NCBI RefSeq assembly: GCF_021654775.1
Contig: NZ_AP025343.1
Location: 6,762,001-6,826,000 of the forward strand
From: Paenibacillus azoreducens
GTDB taxonomy: Bacteria; Bacillota; Bacilli; Paenibacillales; Paenibacillaceae
Direction: 5' to 3'
DNA length: 64,000 nt
Below are positions 1-7,715 of this stretch, piece after piece. The notes beneath the pieces are model-generated. The model was given only the letters and a program-made list of their open reading frames with translations. It did no database searches and had not been told where the DNA came from. A program made the position numbers and the translations under genes. Every line of letters begins with the position of its first letter. Within the stretch, counting starts at the first letter, position 1.

Positions 1-469
1 GACCCTTGACTGCACCTTTCGAAATATTCAGCACCTCCGAAATTTGCTTGATCGGCAGATCCTGATAATAAAACAAATGAATGACGATCCGGAGCGTTTC
101 ATCCAGACTGTTGACCGCTTCCTCAAGATCAATTTTTTGATAGTCTCCGTAATAGGAGGTAGCCGGGTTCGATGCCTCCGGCAGTTCGTTCATTACCACG
201 GTTCGCTTCCTGTTTCGCAGCAATTGATTGCATTCATTAATGAGAATCCGGATCATCCATGTTTTAAAAAATTCCGGTTTTCTCAATGATGTGAGTGACT
301 TATATGCTTTAAGCATGGTTTCTTGCATTGCATCCGCACAGTCTTCATCATGTCTTAAAATGGACTTTGCCAAGCCGTATAGCTGGGACTCTAAATTCCG
401 CATGAGACGGACGAATGCATCAAGATCTCCCTGCTGTGCTTTCTTGACTTCCATTTCCATTGTTCGCAC
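1..469 (-). CDS. ECF-type RNA polymerase sigma factor (3' end outside window)
   Basis: The minus-strand frame runs off the left edge with no stop. It reads region 2 of an ECF sigma factor (AMQETMLKAYKSL, then FKTWMIRILINECNQLLRNRK), an acidic linker, and region 4 (VNSLDETLRIVIHLFYYQDL, then QISEVLNISKGAVKG). About 156 codons are visible, so only the last few residues should be missing. I place the start at a GTG at 469 because AAAGGAGG lies 10 nt upstream; ATG codons at 460 and 454 are in frame and possible. Upstream is a promoter-like motif shared with the next two minus-strand genes, which suggests autoregulation. No anti-sigma gene is visible on this side; it may lie beyond the edge. Similarity is to the SigV/SigW/SigX class; I cannot assign the subfamily. 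Confidence 0.88.
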   Translation of the reverse strand, partial: MRTMEMEVKKAQQGDLDAFVRLMRNLESQLYGLAKSILRHDEDCADAMQETMLKAYKSLTSLRKPEFFKTWMIRILINECNQLLRNRKRTVVMNELPEASNPATSYYGDYQKIDLEEAVNSLDETLRIVIHLFYYQDLPIKQISEVLNISKGAVKG

Positions 470-1345
470 GTTTCTTTCGCCTCCTTTTGAGGGACCCTCT
501 ACGGATTTGATGATTCAGTATCATAGAAAAGTTATTTTCATTTCAAGACGTATGAATCGAATCGGGCCTTCTCGCTGATTATTTTGAAATTAAAGCGGCT
601 TCCTTTTCTTGCACAAAAATTCTGATGATGAATTGACACATAGGAATGACATCGCTATGATGTATTCTAAAATGACCAATTGGTTTTTTCAAGAACTAAT
701 TGTTCATTCCAGGTATCGGCTGGGACTTCATGATGGTACGCGGATCAAAAAGCCTTACTGGTCAAAGTACTTTTTATATTCAAAAGAAAGTAGGTTTATC
801 GGGTCTGATTATCGGAGGGGCGGATCTTGTTCTGTTCATCATTTCCTGCCTGCTTAAGCGGCAGCCTTTGCTAGTACTGCGGGTATTCAAGTCTGCGGAT
901 TTTACGCGCGGCATTGTCGCGTCATAGAAAATGAAAGAAGCCAACGCAAGTTTCTACACCGCCATACTCCGGCACGATCCCTCGACCATCGAAAGCGTGA
1001 AATTCGGTATCAAAGAGAAAATCCCTAAAATGCAGCATGACGAAAGTTTTCGAAAACAAGTATCCGAAGTCATGACCAAAATCCAAAGACCTTCTCAATC
1101 TGACCATCGGCTCTCCATTCAGCGGGATGCTAGAGTGTTTAAGTCCCAGTTAATTCCATCGTGGCGGAAGTGTTGCAGACTATAGACGAGGAAGTGAACG
1201 CGGAGCTAGGATTCGATAAAAACGGAAAGATCCCTTTCCGGTAAACCCTGTTTGCCGAAAAGGGATGCAGATTCCGTGTGAGCTTATGCGCTCACGTTGA
1301 ACCCTGAGGCGTTATGGTGGAATCCAAATGCCTGAGATACGGTTT
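470..1345. other. Degenerate region without a supportable gene
   Basis: Only short, shifting plus-strand frames are present. One (from 700) reads as a membrane-protein fragment with a hydrophobic stretch (LSGLIIGGADLVLFIISCLL) directly after a stop codon. Another (931-1185) has a hydrophilic start (IKEKIPKMQHDESFRKQVSE), and its continuation appears in a different frame up to about 1244 (EEVNAELGFDKNGKIPFR, stop). None has a good ribosome binding site. This looks like decayed coding DNA of unknown origin. A GTGAGC/GCTCAC hairpin lies near 1280. Confidence 0.3.
495..536 (-). promoter_or_regulatory. Putative ECF promoter of the sigma factor gene
   Basis: On the minus strand AATAACTTTTC is followed, 17 nt after the AAC, by TCATCAAAT and then TAGAGGG. 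The same layout, with exactly 29 nt between AAC and TAGAG, precedes the genes starting at 2320 and 2990. An AAC-type -35 with a 17-nt gap is typical of ECF sigma factors, so autoregulation is inferred. Confidence 0.6.
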
Positions 1346-2320
1346 CTATTTTACCTGTACGGTCATTTCAAGATCTTTGATGTATTCTTTTACCACTTCT
1401 CCTTTATCATCTAACTTGAACTGGCCAGTCGCGGCTCCCGGCTCTGCAAAGACAGGCTTGGATGGTTTAATCGTAATGGATTTGATATCCTTGCCCTGCG
1501 TATCCAGAAGGAAATCATAATACATCATGCCCTTGGCTCCGTTTTCGTCGGTGCCTCTCTCGCCCCCTAACCGTTCGATCAGATTGCCTTGATCATCCAA
1601 GAAATCGTACAACATCGCAGAGCCCGGTTTCTGCCCCTTCACGATCAGCTGCATTCTTGTGGAGTACGAAGTCATGCTTGCCTTTTTTAACGTCATCGCG
1701 ACATCTCCTGATTTTTTCGTCAAGTTCGGTTTCAGCTGGATCGTCTTGCCTGCATTTTTTTGCACGGGAACATTCAGCGTATAAGGATCATTTACGCCTT
1801 CCAGCTTAATCTTGGCCGTAAGGTTGAACTGTTCAGGGAGCGCCTTTAAGCTGGCCTGCTCGCCAAGATAAGTCGCATCGGCCATGCTGAATAGTGCTTT
1901 GTCCGGACTGGAATCCGCCGTTCTAAAGCTAATAGCTGGACGTTTCCACAACTCACTTCCGCCGTAAGTATTGGCCGAAACACCGTTAATAAAAAGCTCC
2001 ACGGATGAAATGGCCCCTTTTTCGCGGATCACTTCTTGCTTTTGTTCATCCCATTTCGAATCGGTTATGCGACCGCTCAGACCTGTTCCTTTACGCACGA
2101 CTTCGAAGCGAAGCGCGTTGCCATCATAAATCACGCCCGAGATTCCGAGACTAATATTTTGGTGAGTCTCACTCTGGATCGTGTTATGCTTTGGCTGTAC
2201 AGAAGCGGAAACGGATTGGATTGCATTTACGGGGGCAGCATGGGCTCCACCGCATACTGTCACTCCCAAAATGGAGCCAATCATTACGGTGGTACTCATC
2301 ACTTTATATATCGTATTCAT
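1346..2320 (-). CDS. Secreted DUF4179/DUF5643-type protein
   Basis: The 324-aa product starts with a signal peptide (residues 1-28, ending GGAHA). The rest is an all-beta secreted domain with the motifs SVELFINGV, FNLTAKIKLEGV and SITIKPSKPVFAEPG, which I recognise as the extracytoplasmic DUF5643-like part of the DUF4179 anti-sigma proteins of Bacilli. In those proteins it follows a cytoplasmic anti-sigma domain and one membrane helix. Here it stands alone behind a cleavable signal, so it lacks the part that would bind a sigma factor. The start at 2320 has AGGAGG 6-10 nt upstream. It shares its promoter motif with the ECF sigma gene, so it may be a target or sensor partner of that factor. The family assignment rests on my reading of the motifs. 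Confidence 0.72.
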   Translation of the reverse strand: MNTIYKVMSTTVMIGSILGVTVCGGAHAAPVNAIQSVSASVQPKHNTIQSETHQNISLGISGVIYDGNALRFEVVRKGTGLSGRITDSKWDEQKQEVIREKGAISSVELFINGVSANTYGGSELWKRPAISFRTADSSPDKALFSMADATYLGEQASLKALPEQFNLTAKIKLEGVNDPYTLNVPVQKNAGKTIQLKPNLTKKSGDVAMTLKKASMTSYSTRMQLIVKGQKPGSAMLYDFLDDQGNLIERLGGERGTDENGAKGMMYYDFLLDTQGKDIKSITIKPSKPVFAEPGAATGQFKLDDKGEVVKEYIKDLEMTVQVK

Positions 2321-2363
2321 CTTATAGTTCCTCCTAATGGTTCAAATGCCTTTCGTTTGAGGG

Positions 2364-2405
2364 CCCTCTATAAGATTTGATGGATCAGAAGCCGGAAAGG
2401 TTATT
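2364..2405 (-). promoter_or_regulatory. Putative ECF promoter of the DUF5643 gene
   Basis: AATAACCTTTCC, then after 17 nt CATCAAAT, then TAGAGGG on the minus strand. The spacing matches the promoter copies at 495-536 and 3023-3064. Confidence 0.6.
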
Positions 2406-2522
2406 TATTAACCGGCACCGGAATGATAAATTCCGAAATGATTAGATACGAGAGAGTCGCAAATGGTTCTTAACGAATTTATAAGTCCTGCCTCAATCCA
2501 TCATGAATTGACTCATAAATGA

Positions 2523-2555
2523 GAAACAGAGCTGCGTTGTTCGCGGCTCTGTTTC
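2523..2555. terminator. Bidirectional hairpin between two minus-strand genes
   Basis: A perfect 10-bp stem GAAACAGAGC/GCTCTGTTTC with a 13-nt loop lies after the 112-aa gene and before the promoter of the next gene. There is no long T-run on either side, so termination is likely but not certain. Confidence 0.5.
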
Positions 2556-2651
2556 ATTCAATTAACATATGATGATATCAGACAACATCCCGGCGTATTG
2601 TTCATTCATCTCCGGTATATGAATTGCTGCGAACTCTTGTGACGATAATCT

Positions 2652-2990
2652 TTAAATACTTAGAACACCATCCAAGTCTACCAGACCCAAATGATAGGCC
2701 TTTTGAATGGCCTCAAAGCGTTCGCGTGCGAAAATACTTGCGCCATTTTGTTGTTGGTAGGTGATATTATCTGCCACTTCTTCAGGCGATGTATGACGTG
2801 CGAGGCTTTGGTGGACGGGCTTGTTATTTTCCAGTGCATTCATGAATTGCTCAAAAGTCATAGAGTTCTTAGATTGGGAAAGGCTAGAAAATCCTTTCAT
2901 TTCGTTTTGAAAACGGTTGACTAACGTTAACTTCGTATAAGCTGCAAATTCAGGAACAAATTGACCGTTAACGACTGCACTAGTTGTCAT
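2652..2990 (-). CDS. Hypothetical protein, 112 aa, in the putative ECF regulon
   Basis: I do not recognise this protein. It is soluble-looking and has no signal peptide or membrane helix. It reads as a short N-terminal strand (VVNGQFVPEFAAYTKLTLVN) followed by mostly helical sequence (FEQFMNALENNKPVHQSLAR, ARERFEAIQKAYHLGLVDLD). The start is well supported by AGGAGG 7 nt before the ATG. It has its own copy of the promoter motif seen upstream of the ECF sigma gene and the DUF5643 gene, and a hairpin follows it. It is therefore probably a regulon member of unknown function. Confidence 0.7.
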   Translation of the reverse strand: MTTSAVVNGQFVPEFAAYTKLTLVNRFQNEMKGFSSLSQSKNSMTFEQFMNALENNKPVHQSLARHTSPEEVADNITYQQQNGASIFARERFEAIQKAYHLGLVDLDGVLSI

Positions 2991-3022
2991 CTTTTTTCCT
3001 CCTATAGTTTTTTGTTGGGAAT

Positions 3023-3064
3023 CGCTCTATAGAATTAGATGGCCGAGCCCTTTAAAAGGTTATA
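3023..3064 (-). promoter_or_regulatory. Putative ECF promoter of the 112-aa protein gene
   Basis: TATAACCTTTT, then after 17 nt CATCTAAT, then TAGAGCG on the minus strand. Spacing is identical to the two other copies. Confidence 0.58.
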
Positions 3065-3356
3065 ATTCCTTTCAAACGGCTAACATCGCAAACTTGGCAA
3101 GCGGAAACAGGCTCTGTAAATATATGCGGAACTCACTCGCCCCATCTAAACATGCAGCTTCGCGCGGAACACCCGGAAGTCCGAGAAAAACTGCCGCGTT
3201 AAGAAAATGTATATGGAGAATCCAAAAAATTTGCGGAACAATAAGTAGAAGCGACGTTCCTACCCAGCCTAGTATCGAATTACACTCAATATTGCCACAG
3301 ATACGGTTTATATGCTTCCATTTCCAAGTTATGGCCATCCATATTAAATCATTATT
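3065..3356. other. Intergenic, nothing assignable
   Basis: Overlapping frames of about 88 codons occur on both strands (3072-3338 minus, 3094-3363 plus). Neither has a ribosome binding site or recognisable motif. I see no repeat or RNA here. Confidence 0.4.
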
Positions 3357-3358
3357 TA

Positions 3359-3634
3359 TATAAGTTGAACTAAAGAAAATGAAAAGGGATAGACAAGAGG
3401 GGGAAAGATTTACGGAGAAGCTGAAAGCTTTTTGAAAAAAAGCTGCTTCGGAAGCATATGCTTCGTTCGCCTAAAAGCTTTCCGCAGGAAAGCTAGCATC
3501 GTAAACATGCGCTTTGTGAGCGGATTTCTACCATAGATCAGGTTCAAATCATAGAAATCTAGGAGCGGGCAGCGATCGAAAGAACATTTCACTCGGCTGC
3601 CTCCTTCCGTTCATAATCATTGGTTCAACTTATA
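3359..3634. mobile_element. Family A MITE-like element, copy A1
   Basis: The 276-bp element has perfect 12-bp terminal inverted repeats (TATAAGTTGAAC / GTTCAACTTATA), flanked by TA on both sides. It has no coding capacity. Its interior contains several small hairpins (AAAGCTTTCC.. types). In reverse orientation it matches the outer element at 12201-12711, which supplies the empty-site comparison for the nested insertion there. TA duplication points to an IS630/Tc1-mariner-type transposase, which is not encoded in this window. Confidence 0.75.
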
Positions 3635-3678
3635 TAGTTACGGCAAGCAGGCTGTTTTTTTAAGTGCATAGAAAAAGG

Positions 3679-3735
3679 TTGCATCCGAATGAATTTTGCA
3701 TATAATTAGTACCAAGTACTAAAACTAGATACTAA
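3679..3735 (+). promoter_or_regulatory. fabH promoter with FapR operator
   Basis: A SigA-type promoter TTGCAT (3679-3684), 16 nt, TATAAT (3701-3706) is followed by a perfect 17-bp palindrome TTAGTACCAAGTACTAA (3706-3722) and a partial repeat ACTAGATACTAA (3724-3735). The palindrome has the TTAGTAC half-sites known for FapR, the malonyl-CoA-responsive repressor of fatty acid synthesis genes. Its position over the end of the -10 fits repression. Confidence 0.78.
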
Positions 3736-3791
3736 AAAGTGCGTTTCCGTTTTATAATGTCATTCCATTATTCGATTGGAGGAAAGAAAAG

Positions 3792-4793
3792 ATGATGAAT
3801 ACCGTACCATCCAAAGCCAAAATCTCTGCCATTGGAACCTATGTGCCTGAGCGGAGATTAACGAATGCGGATCTCGAAAAGCTTGTGGATACAAGCGATG
3901 AATGGATCGTGCAGCGGACCGGAATGAGGGAGCGCCGGATCAGCGGCGAGCAGGAATTCACATCGCATCTGTGCATCCGGGCAATTGAGGATTTAATCCA
4001 GACCTATGGCCAAAACGTTGAAGACGTCGATTTGATCATCGTGGCTACAGCAACTCCGGACTACCCTTTCCCCAGCGTCGCTTGCCTGATTCAGGAGCAT
4101 TTCCATATCCAAAGCACCGGGGCATTTGATCTGAACGCAACTTGCGCCGGATTTGCTTATGGGCTGCATATCGCTAATGGGCTGATCACCTCGGGAATGC
4201 ACCGTAAAGTGCTGGTGGTCGGCGGGGAAACCTTGTCCAAAGTGACGGATTATACGGACCGGACCACCTGCATTTTATTCGGAGACGGTGCCGGAGCGGT
4301 TTTGGTGGAAGCAGATGAAACCAATCCGGGCTTCCTCGCCTCGATCCAAGGTACGGATGGCAGCGGCGGCGTGCATCTCTATCGTTCTGGTTTGGCCAAT
4401 ACCATGAAGGGCCTCCCGCTCCAGGGCGAAGGCAATATCGTTCAAAACGGGCGCGAAGTGTATAAATGGGCTGTGCGAACCCTTCCGGCCGGAATAGAAA
4501 CATTGCTGGAGGGTGCCGGCATGACCACCGGAGATATCGATTGGTTTGTCCCCCACAGCGCCAATTTGCGGATGATCGAATCGATCTGCGATAAAGCAGG
4601 TTTTTCCCTGGACAAAACATTGTACAGCGTAGAATACATGGGGAATACTTCAGCCGCATCCATCCCGCTGGCGCTGGGTCTCGGGGTTCGCGAGCAAAAA
4701 TTGAAGTACGGCGATACGCTTCTTCTTTACGGATTTGGCGGAGGTCTAACTCATGTAGGAATGGTCGTCAAGTGGGGCGTGCCTAATCTATAA
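3792..4793 (+). CDS. fabH: Beta-ketoacyl-ACP synthase III
   Basis: FabH condenses an acyl-CoA primer with malonyl-ACP to start fatty acid synthesis in the cytoplasm. In Gram-positives it selects branched primers. The 333-aa product has the full thiolase fold and triad: Cys near 118 in DLNATCAGF, His in PHSANLR, and Asn in YMGNTSAAS. Other family signatures are TSDEWIVQRTGM near the N terminus and LLYGFGGGLTH at the C terminus. GGAGG lies 9 nt before the first of two adjacent ATGs. It is a single-gene plus-strand unit with a FapR operator, as in fabH genes of Bacillus. No fabF follows, so this may be one of two fabH copies in the genome. A weak GGGCA/TGCCC hairpin follows the stop. Confidence 0.95.
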   Translation: MMNTVPSKAKISAIGTYVPERRLTNADLEKLVDTSDEWIVQRTGMRERRISGEQEFTSHLCIRAIEDLIQTYGQNVEDVDLIIVATATPDYPFPSVACLIQEHFHIQSTGAFDLNATCAGFAYGLHIANGLITSGMHRKVLVVGGETLSKVTDYTDRTTCILFGDGAGAVLVEADETNPGFLASIQGTDGSGGVHLYRSGLANTMKGLPLQGEGNIVQNGREVYKWAVRTLPAGIETLLEGAGMTTGDIDWFVPHSANLRMIESICDKAGFSLDKTLYSVEYMGNTSAASIPLALGLGVREQKLKYGDTLLLYGFGGGLTHVGMVVKWGVPNL

Positions 4794-5057
4794 GTTAGTG
4801 GGCAGGTATTGCCCATGATTCTTACGTATGATTTTTGGGCAAACCTTATGTCAAACAAACAGAGCCAGGCCAAGCAACCGAACTTTACCTTGTCCTCTTC
4901 TTGAATGCGCGCTGCTGAAGGCTTTATGTTCAATACAGCTTCTGCTGTTTACTCAAATCCAGCTTCGGAATGTATACTAAGGAAAACATATGCTCTCAAC
5001 AACTCATGACTGAAGTCACGAGTGTCCTTACGTAAAGCATGAAGGGAAGGATTGAAC

Positions 5058-5417
5058 ATGATACAGCTGAAACGGATCTACGATCCTGCCGAGGATACAG
5101 ACGGTCAGCGGATTCTAGTTGATCGAATTTGGCCCAGGGGAGTAACGAAGGAAAAAGCGCAAATTACGGTTTGGATAAAAGACATTGCGCCAAGCCCAAG
5201 CCTGCGTACCTGGTTCGGACATCGGCCGGAAAGATTCGATGATTTTAAAGCCCGTTACGAAACCGAATTATCCGATGTCGCCGTTCTGCCTTATCTGGAA
5301 AAGCTGAGAAGCTGGTCTGAGCTGGGGATGGTCACGCTGCTGTATGCCGCAAAGGACCGGCAGTTTAACCATGCCGTTGTTTTGAAAGAATATCTGGATA
5401 CATTGGAGAGCAGTTAA
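5058..5417 (+). CDS. DUF488 family protein
   Basis: The 119-aa cytoplasmic protein belongs to the DUF488/YeaO family. It carries the family signatures LVDRIWPRGV, a tryptophan-rich segment WIKDIAPSPSLRTWFGH with the conserved HRPERFDDFKARY, and LLYAAKDRQFNHAVVLKEYL at the end. The family function is not established. An in-frame TTG lies 6 nt earlier, but I choose the ATG at 5058 because AAGG stands 7 nt upstream of it. It is a single gene between fabH and a repeat region, with no obvious terminator of its own. Confidence 0.88.
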   Translation: MIQLKRIYDPAEDTDGQRILVDRIWPRGVTKEKAQITVWIKDIAPSPSLRTWFGHRPERFDDFKARYETELSDVAVLPYLEKLRSWSELGMVTLLYAAKDRQFNHAVVLKEYLDTLESS

Positions 5418-5550
5418 AACATCTTAGCGGGTGTTCCCGATAACTTGGAGCAATCTCCTTTTTATAAACCATTTCCTCATGAAAATTAAACAAAATGCAT
5501 GAATCCCCGTATGTTTGAACACACCGAATAAGGCCAGTTAGTTTCTAAGG

Positions 5551-5758
5551 GATACCACGGACGTCTAACAGACACCACAGACGTTCTAGCGGACACCACG
5601 GATGTTCTAGCAGACGCCTCGGACGTTCTTACGGACGCCAGGGATGTTCCAACGACATTCACGGACGTTCTAGCAGATGCCGCAGACGTTCTAACGGACA
5701 CCACGGACGTTCTAACAGACGCCTCGGACATTCTAACGGACACCACGGACGTTAATTC
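5551..5758. repeat. 21-bp tandem array, about ten units
   Basis: About ten imperfect head-to-tail units of roughly 21 bp, with consensus GACACCACGGACGTTCTAACG, fill this stretch. Two units differ by one base in length. The minus strand is open across it (a 7-residue repeat of the SVRTSVV type), but that frame has no ribosome binding site and follows trivially from the 21-bp period. The unit resembles the arms of the hairpin repeat just downstream (TAACGGACACCACAGC), so the array probably arose by amplification of one arm. Confidence 0.8.
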
Positions 5759-5783
5759 GCTAAAAGTAGCAGCTTTCAAATTT

Positions 5784-5868
5784 TAACGGACACCACAGCG
5801 CTTATTTGCTCCCAAAACAACGACAAAAGGGGATTTTCCACAAAATAACTGCATCTATGTCCGTTAGA
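5784..5868. repeat. Family E hairpin repeat, copy E1
   Basis: The left arm TAACGGACACCACAGCGC is mirrored by GCATCTATGTCCGTTAG about 60 bp away, giving an imperfect long hairpin. A further partial right arm (AATAGCGGCCGCTGTGTCCC) follows to about 5925. Similar units lie at 10541-10847 and 37804-38045. Confidence 0.65.
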
Positions 5869-6002
5869 ATTCAAAATGGCCGAAATTAGCCCCAATAGCG
5901 GCCGCTGTGTCCCTTACAGCTTTTAGCCGCTTTTGGGATTTTTGCAAAATCCTCATCTTGCAACTTAACTTTAACTATTTGCACTTCTATCACTTGGTAT
6001 GT

Positions 6003-6035
6003 AAAAGGCCGATCCCTAAACTTCAGGGACCGGCC
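6003..6035 (-). terminator. Rho-independent terminator of the arg genes
   Basis: On the minus strand GGCCGGTCCCT and AGGGATCGGCC form a strong stem around GAAGTTT, followed by TTTTAC. It stands just after argH, the last gene of the arg cluster. Confidence 0.85.
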
Positions 6036-6044
6036 ATACACTCT

Positions 6045-6120
6045 TCGAATTATTGATACTCTTCGAATTATGATGCTCTTCGAATTATTGATGCTCTTCG
6101 AATTATTGATGCTCTTCGAG
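6045..6120. repeat. 18-bp tandem duplication of the argH 3' end
   Basis: The sequence CTCTTCGAATTATTGATG, which covers the last codons and stop of argH, is repeated about four times directly behind the gene, with small changes. The copies lie between the argH stop and its terminator, so the protein is not altered. Confidence 0.75.
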
Positions 6121-7506
6121 CCACTGTTCCGTCATTTGCAGCAGCACTTCGCTGCGCTTGATCGCATCGGCCACTTGATCCGTCGCTGTGCCGCCGTAAA
6201 CGTTACGGGCGTTCACAACCGTCTCGGGTTGAAGCACTTCGTAAATGGCGTCATCGAACAATGGCGAAAACTGCTTGAATTCATCCATCGTCAAATCGAG
6301 CAAATACTTGCCGTTCTGGATGCAATAAAGCACCGTCTTTCCGATCACTTCATGCGCCTGGCGGAATGGCAGGCCTTTGCCTACGAGGAAATCGGCAATA
6401 TCCGTCGCGTTGGAGAAGTCTTTGTTAACGGCTTCGCGCATCCGCGGTTTATTCACCTTCATTGTAGCGATCATCGGCGCGAACAGCTGCAGGGCGCCTT
6501 CGAGCGTCGCAACGGTGTCGAACATGCCCTCCTTGTCTTCCTGCATATCTTTGTTATACGCAAGCGGCAGCGACTTCAGCACGGTGAGAAGCCCCATCAG
6601 ATTGCCGTAAACGCGGCCCGTTTTGCCGCGGACAAGCTCCGGCACATCCGGATTTTTCTTCTGCGGCATGATGCTGCTGCCCGTGCAGAACGCGTCGTCC
6701 AGCTCGATGAAGTTGAACTCCGTGCTGCTCCACAGCACAAGCTCCTCCGACAGGCGGGAAAGATGCATCATGATTATGGAAGCATGGGAGAGAAACTCCA
6801 GGATAAAGTCGCGGTCGCTGACAGCGTCCAGGCTGTTTTCGTACACGCGGTCGAACTGCAGCTGTTCAGCCACGAAATGACGGTCGATCGGGAACGTTGT
6901 TCCGGCTAATGCGCCTGCGCCGAGCGGAAGCACGTTGATCCGTTTATAGCTGTCCATCAGACGCTCAATGTCGCGCTGGAACATCGAAACATACGCCATT
7001 AGATGATGGGCGAACAGAATCGGCTGCGCCCGCTGCAAATGCGTGTATCCCGGAATAATCGTATCTAGGTTGTCGCGGGCCTGGCCGATCAGCGCTTTTT
7101 GCAGTTCATACAGCATCCCCGATAGTTCGACGACGCGTTTGCGCAGGTACAGATGCATGTCGGTCGCCACCTGGTCGTTACGGCTGCGTCCTGTATGCAG
7201 CTTCCCGCCAACCGGGCCGATCTCCGCGATCAGATTTTTTTCCACGTTCATATGGATATCTTCATCCGATATCGAGAACTCGATGTCGCCTTTACGTATT
7301 TTATCCAGCACCTTGTTCAGGCCGTCTTTGATCGTTTCTACATCCTCCTGCGGCAAAATCCCGCATTTGCCCAGCATCGTCACATGCGCCAGGCTCCCTT
7401 GAATATCTTCCTCGGCCAGCTTCTGATCAAAACCGATCGAAGCGGTATACTCGTCCACCAAATGGTTGGTCTGCTTAGTAAAGCGTCCTCCCCACAGTTT
7501 GCTCAT
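6103..7506 (-). CDS. argH: Argininosuccinate lyase
   Basis: ArgH splits argininosuccinate into arginine and fumarate, the last step of arginine synthesis. The 467-aa protein belongs to the fumarase/aspartase superfamily. It begins [10 protein letters not shown] and contains [31 protein letters not shown], and the signature loop [20 protein letters not shown] with the catalytic serine. I place the start at 7506 (GAGGAGAG upstream); the frame stays open 29 codons further but without family sequence. It is the last gene of the arg cluster, 209 bp after argG, and is followed by tandem copies of its own stop region and by a terminator. Confidence 0.97.
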   Translation of the reverse strand: MSKLWGGRFTKQTNHLVDEYTASIGFDQKLAEEDIQGSLAHVTMLGKCGILPQEDVETIKDGLNKVLDKIRKGDIEFSISDEDIHMNVEKNLIAEIGPVGGKLHTGRSRNDQVATDMHLYLRKRVVELSGMLYELQKALIGQARDNLDTIIPGYTHLQRAQPILFAHHLMAYVSMFQRDIERLMDSYKRINVLPLGAGALAGTTFPIDRHFVAEQLQFDRVYENSLDAVSDRDFILEFLSHASIIMMHLSRLSEELVLWSSTEFNFIELDDAFCTGSSIMPQKKNPDVPELVRGKTGRVYGNLMGLLTVLKSLPLAYNKDMQEDKEGMFDTVATLEGALQLFAPMIATMKVNKPRMREAVNKDFSNATDIADFLVGKGLPFRQAHEVIGKTVLYCIQNGKYLLDLTMDEFKQFSPLFDDAIYEVLQPETVVNARNVYGGTATDQVADAIKRSEVLLQMTEQWLEEHQ

Positions 7507-7581
7507 TATGTTCTCTCCTCTCTGATACGGCAGAGGGCCGTCCCTTCTCGCCCGGAAAAGGAACGGCCGCCACCCCGCCGA

Positions 7582-7697
7582 TTTGCGATGCATTTAGGCG
7601 CGATCAAAAGAATAATAGACCATTCGATTTGCCGAAAGTAGCGTAATGACGGGTATTTTCCGTGCAAATCTGACTCACTATTTTTTGATCGCGCCTA
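7582..7697. repeat. Imperfect inverted-repeat element between argG and argH
   Basis: AGGCGCGATCAAAAG near 7592 is mirrored by TTTTTTGATCGCGCCT near 7682-7697. A second inner pair (GCAAAT/ATTTGC) and a small ACGG/CCGT hairpin are nested inside. It has no coding potential. It could be a MITE-like insert or a structured spacer in the arg transcript. Confidence 0.6.
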
Positions 7698-7715
7698 TCT
7701 ATAGAATCCGTACGA

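Noticed and set aside
3072..3363. Overlapping 88-89 codon frames on both strands
   Set aside because: No ribosome binding site, no recognisable motifs, and opposing frames of equal quality.
5551..5758. Possible CRISPR array
   Set aside because: Units are contiguous with no unique spacers and no cas genes nearby.
5486..5779. A 97-codon minus-strand frame with a 7-residue repeat (SVRTSVV type)
   Set aside because: It is the translation of a 21-bp tandem DNA repeat. There is no ribosome binding site, and the repeat unit also occurs in non-coding hairpins.
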